Assembly (NCBI GenBank): GCA_000985875.1
Contig: CCRI01000009.1
Coordinates: 206,227 to 270,226, forward strand
From: Neorhizobium galegae bv. officinalis
GTDB taxonomy: Bacteria > Pseudomonadota > Alphaproteobacteria > Rhizobiales > Rhizobiaceae
Direction of reading: 5' to 3'
DNA length: 64,000 nt
Positions 54,530 to 62,820 of the stretch are shown one piece after another. The stretch's first letter is position 1, and each line of letters starts with the position of its first letter. The translations under genes were made by a program, and so were the position numbers. The notes under the pieces were generated by a model. That model did not search any database, was not told where the DNA came from, and was given only the letters and a program-made list of their open reading frames with translations.

Positions 54530-54652
54530 GCGTCACCTTCTGAACGTCCTTTTCAGCAACCCCGTGTTTTACGCATTGCTCAACAATCCCTGCCGTGGGG
54601 GTTAAGTGATTTGCGTGACAGAATAACGACGCGGGGAACCGAAAGTTCGCGT

Positions 54653-55843
54653 TTAACGCGAGGCGACGGCCAGATGATTGGCGAGCGTGAATGACGCCGG
54701 AAGTCGCATTTCCCGGCAGTTCAGGGCGTTGAGGGCTGCATCGGCCAACCTGTGCGCGATACCGAAACTCACCTTGAAACCACCTGTGAGCGCAATCACT
54801 CGCGCGTGATCAGGATGTGCGCCCACCATCGGATCGCGATCGATCGCCTTCGGCCGCAGCCCCGCCCAGCGCTCGACGACGGGAGCCTGGGCCAGTGCCG
54901 GCACCAGCACCCGGGCGCGCGCGATCAGCTCATCCAGCTGGGAATCGGTCGAGGACGGGTCGTCGAACACATCCTCGCTGGTGCTGCCGACCGCGACGTG
55001 ACCGCCCTCGTGGGCAACGACATAAAGACCGTTGAGGAAGATCACCGGCAGGGCGGGATCGATATCCGCCTTGAGGAGTGCGGCCTGTCCCTTGACCGGC
55101 TGGCCGATCGGTCGATTGAGCGGCGGCGAGATGCCTTGAAGCAGCGGGAAGGACCCATGGCCCGCCGAGACGATGCAATGGCCAAAGGTGACGCTGTCAC
55201 CGCCACGGAATATAATCCTATTTGCCGCGGGATCGATCGTCTCGGCCTCGATGCCCTCGACGACCTGCACATGACCGGCCGAGCGCAGGAAGGCGACGAG
55301 CGCCGAGAGGAGACCGCGCGGGGAGACGCGGGCCGCAAACGTGTCGTGTACCAGCCCGGCGGCCGCGAAGGAGGCATCCGGCCAGCCTTTTTGAGGCGGA
55401 CGGTCGAGCACATGCCATTGGAAACGGCGGTCGCCGCGCCGCCAGCAGGCTTCCGCATCGGCGGAATGGCCAAGCGCGATCTTCCGCAAATGCGGCTTCG
55501 GCAGCGGGATCAGCCGACCGGAGCGGCGATAGCCGCAGGCCATGCCGGTCTCGGCTTCGATTTCCGCGATCTCGTCCTCCAGCGACAGCAGCGCATCGAA
55601 CTGGAACTGCTTCTTGTCGTTCCACTTGTCCGGCATATGCGGCATCAGGGCGCCGAGCAGCCCGCCGCTCGCCCCCTGCCCCAGCGGGCCGGCATCGACG
55701 AGCAGGGTGCGAATACCGAGCCGCTCGGCCTTGACCGCCGCCCAGAGGCCCATGATGCCACCGCCGAGGATGACGAGATCGGCGGAGGATGGGAGAGCAT
55801 GAGATTGACCGCCGAAGCCGGCAGGATTATCCGCATGTCCCAT
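54653..55843 (-). CDS. FAD-dependent oxidoreductase, MnmC C-terminal-like
   Basis: This 396-residue DAO-family flavoprotein has the ADP-binding site LVILGGGIMGLWAAVKAERL near residue 24 and the C-terminal VERWAGLRPKAIDRDPMVG. It resembles the C-terminal oxidase of bifunctional MnmC, which removes the carboxymethyl group from cmnm5s2U34 in tRNA. Its start shares CATG with the start of mnmD in the other direction. The two halves of MnmC are thus present as separate, divergent genes. Glycine/D-amino-acid oxidase is the alternative. Confidence 0.75.
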   Translation of the reverse strand: MGHADNPAGFGGQSHALPSSADLVILGGGIMGLWAAVKAERLGIRTLLVDAGPLGQGASGGLLGALMPHMPDKWNDKKQFQFDALLSLEDEIAEIEAETGMACGYRRSGRLIPLPKPHLRKIALGHSADAEACWRRGDRRFQWHVLDRPPQKGWPDASFAAAGLVHDTFAARVSPRGLLSALVAFLRSAGHVQVVEGIEAETIDPAANRIIFRGGDSVTFGHCIVSAGHGSFPLLQGISPPLNRPIGQPVKGQAALLKADIDPALPVIFLNGLYVVAHEGGHVAVGSTSEDVFDDPSSTDSQLDELIARARVLVPALAQAPVVERWAGLRPKAIDRDPMVGAHPDHARVIALTGGFKVSFGIAHRLADAALNALNCREMRLPASFTLANHLAVASR

Positions 55844-56564
55844 GAGTGACCGTGATCCTGAAATTCGTGCGACCGAAGGCCAGACTTTGGACTGGCATGA
55901 CGGCGATATGCCTTATTCGCAAAAGTTTGGCGACCACTTTTATTGCCGCACCGACGGTCGGCTGGAATGCGGCCACACGTTTCTGGCCGGCAACGGCCTG
56001 CCGGAGCGCTGGGAAAAGCACCGGAACTTCCGGATCGGCGAACTCGGCTTCGGCACCGGCCTGAATTTCTGCGAGACCTGGCGGCAATGGAAGCTTTCCC
56101 GTCCCGAGGGCGCCAAGCTGCATTTCACCTCGTTCGAACTCTACCCGATGCAGCGCGACGAAATCGACCGGGCGCTCGCCCGCTGGCCGGAGATCGATGC
56201 GGAACGGCAGGCGCTGGTTGAAGCGTGGCCGGACGAGCCGGGCGGCCATGTCGTGATCGAGGCCGATGCCCGGACCCGACTGACGGTCATCTGCGGCCCG
56301 GCGCTCGAAGGCGTCTGCGCGGCCGAGGCGGATTTCGACGCCTGGTTCCTCGACGGTTTTGCACCTTCCCGCAATCCCGACATGTGGTCTCCCGAAATCA
56401 TGCAGGCAATCCACGACAAGACCTTGCCCGGCGGCACGTTCGGCACCTATGCGGCAGCCGGATTCGTGCGGCGAAACCTGCAGGCGGCCGGTTTTACGGT
56501 AGAGCGACGTCCGGGCTTTGCGGGCAAGCGCGAGATGCTGTGCGGGATCAAGCCGGCGTCCTGA
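55842..56564 (+). CDS. mnmD: tRNA U34 methyltransferase MnmD
   Basis: This 240-residue protein is the SAM-dependent methyltransferase that makes mnm5s2U34 in tRNA. The SAM site is IGELGFGTGLNFCETWRQW, and the catalytic region AWFLDGFAPSRNPDMWSPEI fits MnmD. It corresponds to the N-terminal domain of E. coli MnmC. The start ATG 55842 overlaps, on the other strand, the start of the flavoprotein gene; no in-frame later start keeps the conserved N-terminus. Confidence 0.9.
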   Translation: MSDRDPEIRATEGQTLDWHDGDMPYSQKFGDHFYCRTDGRLECGHTFLAGNGLPERWEKHRNFRIGELGFGTGLNFCETWRQWKLSRPEGAKLHFTSFELYPMQRDEIDRALARWPEIDAERQALVEAWPDEPGGHVVIEADARTRLTVICGPALEGVCAAEADFDAWFLDGFAPSRNPDMWSPEIMQAIHDKTLPGGTFGTYAAAGFVRRNLQAAGFTVERRPGFAGKREMLCGIKPAS

Positions 56565-56586
56565 TCCAAGGTAGCCCAACGCAAAA

Positions 56587-56608
56587 CAGCCGGCCCTGAG
56601 ACCGGCTG
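56587..56608 (-). terminator. Terminator of the small secreted protein gene
   Basis: CAGCCGG (56587-56593) and CCGGCTG (56602-56608) make a 7-base-pair stem with an 8-base loop. On the minus strand the stem is followed by TTTTG, so it ends the minus-strand gene at 56632-56997. It also lies 22 bases after mnmD and may serve both. Confidence 0.6.
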
Positions 56609-56631
56609 CCATCCATTACATAGCACGGCCA

Positions 56632-56997
56632 CTATTGGCAGACGCGCAGGCTTTCCATGTGCCAGCCGCCGTCATAGGCGTTGCGCACGCGGCGGTCCTC
56701 ATACCAGCAGCGCGGACGGGGCGGCGGTGGCGGATCGATGTAACGCGGCCCGCCGTCATTGGCGAGCGCACCGCCGATCAGCCCGCCGATCACGCCCGCG
56801 GCCAGGCCGCCCGCGATTATGGCGCCGTCATTGTTATGACGCCTGCGCGGCGGAGGACCACGGCGATCGTATCGATCATATCGATCGTATCGGTCGTGGT
56901 GTCTGCCCCATTCCTGGGCCGCCGCTTCACCGGCCGGCACCAAGATGCTGGTGCAGGCAGCGGCCAGGATCAGCGCCGAGACAATTATCTTCTTCAT
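56632..56997 (-). CDS. Secreted glycine-zipper protein
   Basis: This 121-residue protein has a signal peptide (MKKIIVSALILAAACTSILV, cleavage after AAAQ), a stretch DRYDRYDRYDRRG, then GAIIAGGLAAGVIGGLIGGA, a glycine-zipper that can insert in the membrane, and a Pro-rich end with two Cys. Start ATG 56997 follows the divergent gap; a longer frame to 57069 would extend upstream of the signal peptide. It resembles the protein at 62058-62411. Confidence 0.75.
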   Translation of the reverse strand: MKKIIVSALILAAACTSILVPAGEAAAQEWGRHHDRYDRYDRYDRRGPPPRRRHNNDGAIIAGGLAAGVIGGLIGGALANDGGPRYIDPPPPPRPRCWYEDRRVRNAYDGGWHMESLRVCQ

Positions 56998-57330
56998 CAC
57001 AAGCGTCTCCGTTTCCACCGGGCCAACTGCGAACGGCAGGAAAAGGCCCGATATTCCCGAACAATGCACATCCCCTGCTTAACGGTCCCTGAACGGAAAA
57101 GCCGCTCGCGGCAGAAAGCCCCTGTGACGATCGACCGGGAGGTCGGCAGGCTCTGCGAAAGCAGGGTGCGCCAGGAAAGGTCTCTATCCACCCCAGCCCC
57201 GGCCCCTCGAATTACGAAATACGTACCAGCCAGTATTTTTCGCCACTCATTGTTGGGCCTTCCCGTTCGCGTAGCGCCTTCATACTTTTGCGAGAATGTG
57301 ATCGCCGCATGCACGGGATCGGAGCATTAG
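56998..57330. promoter_or_regulatory. Divergent region before cheD
   Basis: This 333-base region has no gene. It lies between starts of the secreted protein (minus) and cheD (plus) and includes both promoters. GGAGC at 57320-57324 is the cheD ribosome binding site. Confidence 0.35.
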
Positions 57331-57855
57331 ATGAACTTCATAGACTCTCACCATATTCATATCCTGGGCGGTCAATATGCGGTGTCCGCCGATCCCGATA
57401 CGATACTGATGACCGTTCTCGGCTCCTGCGTCTCGGCCTGCATCTATGATCCGGTCACCAATATCGGGGGCATGAACCATTTCATCCTGCCGACGAGTGG
57501 CGGGCAGGATATCGACGAACGTCCGGAACGATATGGCGATCTCGCCATGCGCACTCTGGTCGACGATCTCTATGGCTTCGGTGCCGAACGCCGAAATCTC
57601 AGGGCCAAGCTCTTTGGCGGCCGCACGCGAAAATCGAGCGGCTACGATCCGGGATCGCTCAATTCCGCATTCGCCAGACGGTTCCTTCTGGAAGAGGGCG
57701 TCAAGCTTGTCGATACCAGCCTCGGCGAGGATCTCGCACGCTGGATCACCTTTCACCCGACGACAGGCAGAGTGCAGATGAGGATTACAGACGCCATGCC
57801 CGCCCCCTCGATTGGCGGCACTGTGCGGGTAGCGGCGCCGGAGAGGCGATATTGA
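57331..57855 (+). CDS. cheD: Chemoreceptor glutamine deamidase CheD
   Basis: This 174-residue protein is CheD, which deamidates glutamines of chemoreceptors. The TVLGSCVSACIYDP motif carries the catalytic Thr and Cys near 27-30 and GGMNHFILP the catalytic His near 50. After AKLFGG, where most CheDs continue with Ala-Met/His-like segments, this one has RTRKSSGYDPGS, so it is a divergent form. No other che genes are near; it is convergent with the hybrid kinase, 24 bases apart. Confidence 0.87.
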   Translation: MNFIDSHHIHILGGQYAVSADPDTILMTVLGSCVSACIYDPVTNIGGMNHFILPTSGGQDIDERPERYGDLAMRTLVDDLYGFGAERRNLRAKLFGGRTRKSSGYDPGSLNSAFARRFLLEEGVKLVDTSLGEDLARWITFHPTTGRVQMRITDAMPAPSIGGTVRVAAPERRY

Positions 57856-57879
57856 CCGGCTTGGCCACGTCCTGCCCGC

Positions 57880-60800
57880 TCAGTTCGAAACGGAACTCAC
57901 GATCGCACCGCCGAGCCAGTTGCGGACCTTGGCTTCCAGTGCCTCCGGGCTGATCGGCTTGGAAAGATAATCGTCCATGCCCACCTGGAAGCAGAGTTCG
58001 CGGTCGCTTTCGAGCGCATGCGCCGTGACGCCGATGATCGGCGTATGGGTGCCCGTCTCCTGTTCGAGCTCGCGGATCTTCTGGGTCGCCTGATGCCCGT
58101 TCATGACGGGCATCGACACGTCCATGATGATGACCGCCGGATCGTGCTTTTTCCACGCCTCAACGGCTTCCGCACCGTTCTTGACGATCTGGAACAGCCA
58201 GCCGGTGGTCTGCAGGATCTGGGTGAAGACGATCTGGTTCACCTCGTTGTCCTCGGCGACCAGCACGTCAAGCGTTGGCGCCGCCTGCATGGGCGGCGTG
58301 GAGACCGGCGCCGCCGGCTGTTCGGCAATCGCTGGCGTCGAAGCAACCAGCGTGGGTGCGGCAACCGGAGCGAGGGGCCGCACCGTCGCCGGAGGCTGAA
58401 CAGCCGTCTGCCCCGCTTCGACTGCCCGCCGCTTGGTGCGGATCGAGCGGACGACGTCGATGATCGTGCTGCGCAGCAGATTGGCGCGCGCCGGCTTCAT
58501 CAGATGGGCCTGGACGTTGAGGGCGGCAAACATGCTGTCGTCGCCGGCCATGTCCATGGAGGTCAGGAAAACCACGCCGGTGCCGTCGAAACGAGCATCG
58601 CGCCTGAGATGTTTTGCGAAATCGAGGCCGTTCATCTCCGGCATGTGATAGTCGAGCACAATCGCGTCGACCGTGACGCCGATACGCGCGGCTTCGCGGA
58701 GGATGGCCAGACCCTCGGCCCCGCTGTCGGCTGCGACCGTGTCGAAGCCCCACATGGTGAGCTGTTCGGTGAGGATACGGCGATTGACGGCATTGTCGTC
58801 GACGACGAGGATGCGGGCACCGCTGGTGTTGATCGGCAGGGTAGTGAGCACATTGCGCTCGCTGACCACCTGGAACGGCAGATGCACGGTAAACACCGAT
58901 CCGCGACCGACTTCGCTCGTCACGTCGATATAGCCGCCGAAGAGTTCGGTGAGGCCCGCGGTGATCGCCAGCCCGAGACCCGTGCCTTCGTGGCGGCGCG
59001 TCGAGGACGTATCGACCTGCGAGAATTTATCGAAGACCGACTTCAGTTTTTCTTCCGGAATGCCGAGCCCGGTATCCTCGATGCGGATCGACAGCATCAT
59101 CTCGCGGGGACCTTTTGCCTCCGACCTCAGGTCGATGAAGACATGTCCCTTTTCGGTGAATTTCACCGCGTTGCCGACGAGGTTGGTGATGATCTGGCGG
59201 AAACGCCCCGCATCGCCCATCACCGTCTCGCGGATCGAGGCGTCGCCGCGCACGATGAGCTCGATATCCTTCTCGGCGGCCGATGAGGACAAAAGCGTCG
59301 CCACGTCCTCGATCGCCTCGACCGGATCGAACGGCGCCTTGCGCAGCTTCATCTGGCCGGCATCGATCTTGGAGAAGTCGAGAATGTCGTTGATGATCGT
59401 CAGAAGGGCGTTGCCCGATTTGACGATGATGTCGATGAAAGTCTTCTGGCGGGTGTCGAGATTGGACTTGGCGAGCAATTCCGCCATGCCGAGCACGCCG
59501 TTCATCGGCGTACGGATCTCGTGGCTCATGTTGGCGAGGAATTCCGACTTCGCGCGGTCGGCGGCCTCGGCGCGCTGCAGGAGGCGGGTCAGCTCCTCCT
59601 CGCGGCTCTTCATCTCGGTGACGTCGGTAAATACCGCCAGCCAATGGTCGCTGCCGGTAAGCTTGGCCTCGACATGGATCCACTTGCGGCCCTCGATGCG
59701 GAAAGCGGCAAAGACCGGCTTGCCGGCCGCGACATTGTCTTCCCAGGCCTGGAGCGTCGCCGCCGCTTCCTCGGGCGTGCCGAGATCGCCGCGCTCGACG
59801 CAATAGCGGAAGAGATCGCGCCAGAGACCTCCGGGGCGCACCATCTCGGCCGGCATGTCGAGCATGGCCGGGAGCGCATCGTTGGAGAAGATGATCTCGC
59901 CGTCATGCAGGATGAGCAGTCCTTGCGACATGGCGCTGGTCGCGTCGCGCATCAGCGCGCCGTGGGTTTCGAGCGCCGCACGGGCCTCCTGGATCTCCTG
60001 CTCGCGCTTGCGGACAGCCGTGATGTCCATGTAGCTCAGCAGGATCTTTCCGCCGGAAAGCTGGGTGCCGGAAATGACGATCACCAGACCGTTGCGGCTT
60101 TTCACCTCGATCGGCGGCCGCTCCTGGCCATCGGTCAGGGCGGCGATGCGCTCCTGGTAGATTTCCTCGAAGCTGCTCGTCGAGCCGCTATAGATCCCGT
60201 GGTCGAAATTGACCTTGAGGAAGTCCCGGTAAGAACGCCCGGGCAGATCGAACTGCTCCCCGGCATCCCAGAAGGAATAGAAGGCCGGGTTGGCGTATTC
60301 GAACAGGAAACGCTCGTCGAGGATCGCGACGCCGACGGGCATGGCGTTCAGGATCGTCTGCAGATCCTTGCCCATCTTCTCCGCTTTGTTCTGCGCCTCC
60401 TTGATACGGGAGACGTCCATGCGCGAGCCGACGAGGTTGTGTGCGCCGTCATTGGTGGTCACCCGGCGCAGATGCGTGATGACCGGGACGACCGTTCCGT
60501 CGGGGAAGGTGATTTCCTCCGACTTCTCGATGTCCTCGCCCGTCATCACCCGATCGTTCTCGATACGGAAGCGATCGGCCGCGTCCGGGAACATCTCGAT
60601 TTCGGTCTTGCCGAGAAAATGGCTTCTGGGCTTGCCCAGCATCGCCTCGTAGGCGGCATTGGCATAGGTGAGCTGGCGGTCGCCGTTGCGCACGAACACG
60701 GGCACCGGCAAATCTTCGAGGACCGCGCGGAACAGATCCGTCTCCGAGACGTGGGCGCGCAGGAGCATTTCCTGCTCCTTGAATTCGGTCACGTCGTGGC

Positions 60801-61599
60801 GGATGGCGATCAGCAGGCCGTTTTCGAGGCGCTTGTTGATGCTCCGCAGCCAGCGCCCGTCGGAAAGCTGATCGACACTCTCGGAATAGGGAAGCTCGAA
60901 AGGCTTCATCCGCTCGGCGATCCATGCGTCCTTCTTCGGCGCATCGGGACCGAAACTCGCCGGAGACACGCGCTGGCGGCGATCATAGGCAAATCCGAGG
61001 ATATCGTTGAGGGTGATCCCCGGCTGGATATCGATCGAGATCGACGCAAAATGATTGATGAGCTGGGAATTGCAGTAGATCAGAACGTTGTGCTTGTCGT
61101 AGATGCCGATGCCCATTTCGAGCATGTCGAGGGCATCGTCGAGAAGAGCGTTGTTGAACGGCGAAAACGGCGCGATGGGCTTTGCAGCGGTGATCGAGGG
61201 ACCGGCAGCGGGGGCAGCAATCTTCGGTTCGACGAGGGCATCGATGCCCGGAACCGCTGCAAACGTGCCGAAGAGATAGGTATGGTCGTCTTCCGTGAGG
61301 AAGCGCTCGATATGGATCTCGTGGCGGACAACGCCGGAGCGGTCGAAGCAGAGCGCCGTCTCGTCAGTGCCGAATACGATCGCCCGGCATTCCTTTTCCT
61401 TGCGGTCGGCGTCTTCAGAGGTGCCTGCGAGACCGCGGCTGGTATTGCCGGCAAATTCGCTGGGATGCATGCCGAAAAGGCGTGCATAGGCGGCGTTCAC
61501 CGCCACGTAGATGAGGGCGCTGTCCTTGATGAAGGCGGGCTCGGCGAGATCGTTGATCCGCTCGCACGCCGTTTTCAAGAGTTCGCTTTCCGTGTCCAC
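57880..61599 (-). CDS. Soluble multi-PAS hybrid histidine kinase
   Basis: This 1239-residue protein has no transmembrane helix. It begins with about four PAS domains (roughly residues 15-95, 155-275, 285-400, 410-530) and a further PAS-like segment near 550-670. Then come HisKA (NMSHEIRTPMNGVLGMAELL) and HATPase (NLVGNAVKFTEKGH; GTGLGLAITAGLTE). Two receiver domains follow: REC1 with IVLDYHMPEMNG and REC2 with IIMDVSMPVMNG. GTG 61599 (GGGGGAAG before it) is the best start; TTG 61653 extends the frame 18 residues. No partner regulator is visible. Confidence 0.88.
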   Translation of the reverse strand: MDTESELLKTACERINDLAEPAFIKDSALIYVAVNAAYARLFGMHPSEFAGNTSRGLAGTSEDADRKEKECRAIVFGTDETALCFDRSGVVRHEIHIERFLTEDDHTYLFGTFAAVPGIDALVEPKIAAPAAGPSITAAKPIAPFSPFNNALLDDALDMLEMGIGIYDKHNVLIYCNSQLINHFASISIDIQPGITLNDILGFAYDRRQRVSPASFGPDAPKKDAWIAERMKPFELPYSESVDQLSDGRWLRSINKRLENGLLIAIRHDVTEFKEQEMLLRAHVSETDLFRAVLEDLPVPVFVRNGDRQLTYANAAYEAMLGKPRSHFLGKTEIEMFPDAADRFRIENDRVMTGEDIEKSEEITFPDGTVVPVITHLRRVTTNDGAHNLVGSRMDVSRIKEAQNKAEKMGKDLQTILNAMPVGVAILDERFLFEYANPAFYSFWDAGEQFDLPGRSYRDFLKVNFDHGIYSGSTSSFEEIYQERIAALTDGQERPPIEVKSRNGLVIVISGTQLSGGKILLSYMDITAVRKREQEIQEARAALETHGALMRDATSAMSQGLLILHDGEIIFSNDALPAMLDMPAEMVRPGGLWRDLFRYCVERGDLGTPEEAAATLQAWEDNVAAGKPVFAAFRIEGRKWIHVEAKLTGSDHWLAVFTDVTEMKSREEELTRLLQRAEAADRAKSEFLANMSHEIRTPMNGVLGMAELLAKSNLDTRQKTFIDIIVKSGNALLTIINDILDFSKIDAGQMKLRKAPFDPVEAIEDVATLLSSSAAEKDIELIVRGDASIRETVMGDAGRFRQIITNLVGNAVKFTEKGHVFIDLRSEAKGPREMMLSIRIEDTGLGIPEEKLKSVFDKFSQVDTSSTRRHEGTGLGLAITAGLTELFGGYIDVTSEVGRGSVFTVHLPFQVVSERNVLTTLPINTSGARILVVDDNAVNRRILTEQLTMWGFDTVAADSGAEGLAILREAARIGVTVDAIVLDYHMPEMNGLDFAKHLRRDARFDGTGVVFLTSMDMAGDDSMFAALNVQAHLMKPARANLLRSTIIDVVRSIRTKRRAVEAGQTAVQPPATVRPLAPVAAPTLVASTPAIAEQPAAPVSTPPMQAAPTLDVLVAEDNEVNQIVFTQILQTTGWLFQIVKNGAEAVEAWKKHDPAVIIMDVSMPVMNGHQATQKIRELEQETGTHTPIIGVTAHALESDRELCFQVGMDDYLSKPISPEALEAKVRNWLGGAIVSSVSN

Positions 61600-62057
61600 C
61601 TTCCCCCGCTCCTTATGCCGGCCGATATCCGGCTCGATTCGTTTGTCTCCCAATCGACTGATAACACCATAGCGAGTGTTAATATCGTGTTGTTGAAACG
61701 GTATGAGTTATCATTTCTGGCATTTGTCAAACGGAAGCACCTGCGCAGCACGGAAAATACATCCCCAGGTCGAATTCCGGTATCGGTGGAGCGCGGCCAG
61801 GATGAAGGTTGGCGCCGAGCGATCAAAAGCGAGTATCGACGGCTTGCCCCGTTTGGGCCGACATATCTTTTCCATGCTATCGCCACGATCTCGCCATGAT
61901 CTCCATTGGCGATTGCTCAGGCTTGACGGAAATCAACCAAAGGCGGCATGAACCTGAACGTCCGTTCAGACTATCGGGAAATCGCCTTCATCAATCCGCC
62001 GCCTTTGCGCGCCACGATTTCTGCACCCCTTGAGGACAAAAAGGGAAAGGAAAAAAC
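61600..62057. other. Divergent gap before the secreted protein gene
   Basis: This 458-base stretch contains no convincing gene. It holds the kinase promoter (minus) and the promoter of 62058-62411 (plus). AAGGGAAAGGA just before 62058 is the ribosome binding site. An sRNA cannot be excluded. Confidence 0.35.
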
Positions 62058-62411
62058 ATGTCGGCACTGAAGAAGACGATATCACTCGGCCTCGTCGCAC
62101 TGTCCGTAGCGGGCGCCCTGACGGTGACCGCTCCTGCGGCTGAAGCCCGCGACCGCCATCGCGACGTCTGGCCGGGCGTGGCGGCTGGACTTGCCGGCGG
62201 CATCATCGGCGGCGCGATCGTCGCCGGGTCACAGCGGCCGGCCTATGCCGAGCCTGAATATGTGGAGCCGGAATACGACTATGCTCCCCCGCCCCCGCCG
62301 CCCGTTTATTACCGCCGCGCCTATTACCGCGACTACCCGCCGGTCTGCGAACTCGAATGGCGCCGCAACCGCTACGGCGAGCCCTATCGCGTCGAAGTCT
62401 GCTCGCGCTGA
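62058..62411 (+). CDS. Secreted glycine-zipper, Tyr/Pro-rich protein
   Basis: This 117-residue protein has a signal peptide (KKTISLGLVALSVAGALTV, cleavage after AEA), a glycine-zipper (GVAAGLAGGIIGGAIVAGS), a Pro/Tyr-rich segment (YAPPPPPPVYYRRAYYRDY) and two Cys (VCELEWRRNRYGEPY, then VCSR). It shares its layout with the protein at 56632-56997 and seems to be a paralogue by domain order. Its role is unknown, perhaps the cell envelope. Confidence 0.7.
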   Translation: MSALKKTISLGLVALSVAGALTVTAPAAEARDRHRDVWPGVAAGLAGGIIGGAIVAGSQRPAYAEPEYVEPEYDYAPPPPPPVYYRRAYYRDYPPVCELEWRRNRYGEPYRVEVCSR

Positions 62412-62820
62412 TCCGCAAGACTGATCGCGTCCCTACAGAGCCTGTTTCCGCTGCCGGCGGACGCAGGCTCTTTGCTGTGGTGGAGACGTTCCGGGCAGGG
62501 TTGCGGTCGGTAGCGGGCAAGCCGCGGCATTTCGCGATTGCGAAACATCTGCTTGACTTTTGCCCGGAAAACCACCAAATGCGCTTCAGCTTTCACCTTC
62601 CGGCCGCCGCGTGAGTTGGCCCCGCGTCATTAAAGACACCGCGAAGAAGGAACAAGGCGCACAGATAGATCGCCCTCGATCCCGGAGGGTTTAAGCGCTG
62701 GAGAGCAATTTCCAACTTGCAAGTTCCCACTTCACGCGGGGTTCTTGACGCCAAAGGCAGACCGGACGGCATGGTGCCAGTCCGGCGGCACGCTTTTGGC
62801 GCCCCGAAAAGGTATTCGAC
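62412..62820. promoter_or_regulatory. Leader region of the DEAD-box helicase gene
   Basis: No gene is recognised in this 409-base gap. GAAAAGG (62806-62812) precedes the TTG start at 62821. A CspA-like long leader is possible but has no visible consensus. Confidence 0.35.

Noticed and set aside
59521..61899. A plus-strand open frame of 792 codons opposite the hybrid kinase
   Set aside because: It lies opposite the kinase's PAS domains, has no ribosome binding site and no domain. The kinase frame has complete HisKA, HATPase and receiver motifs.
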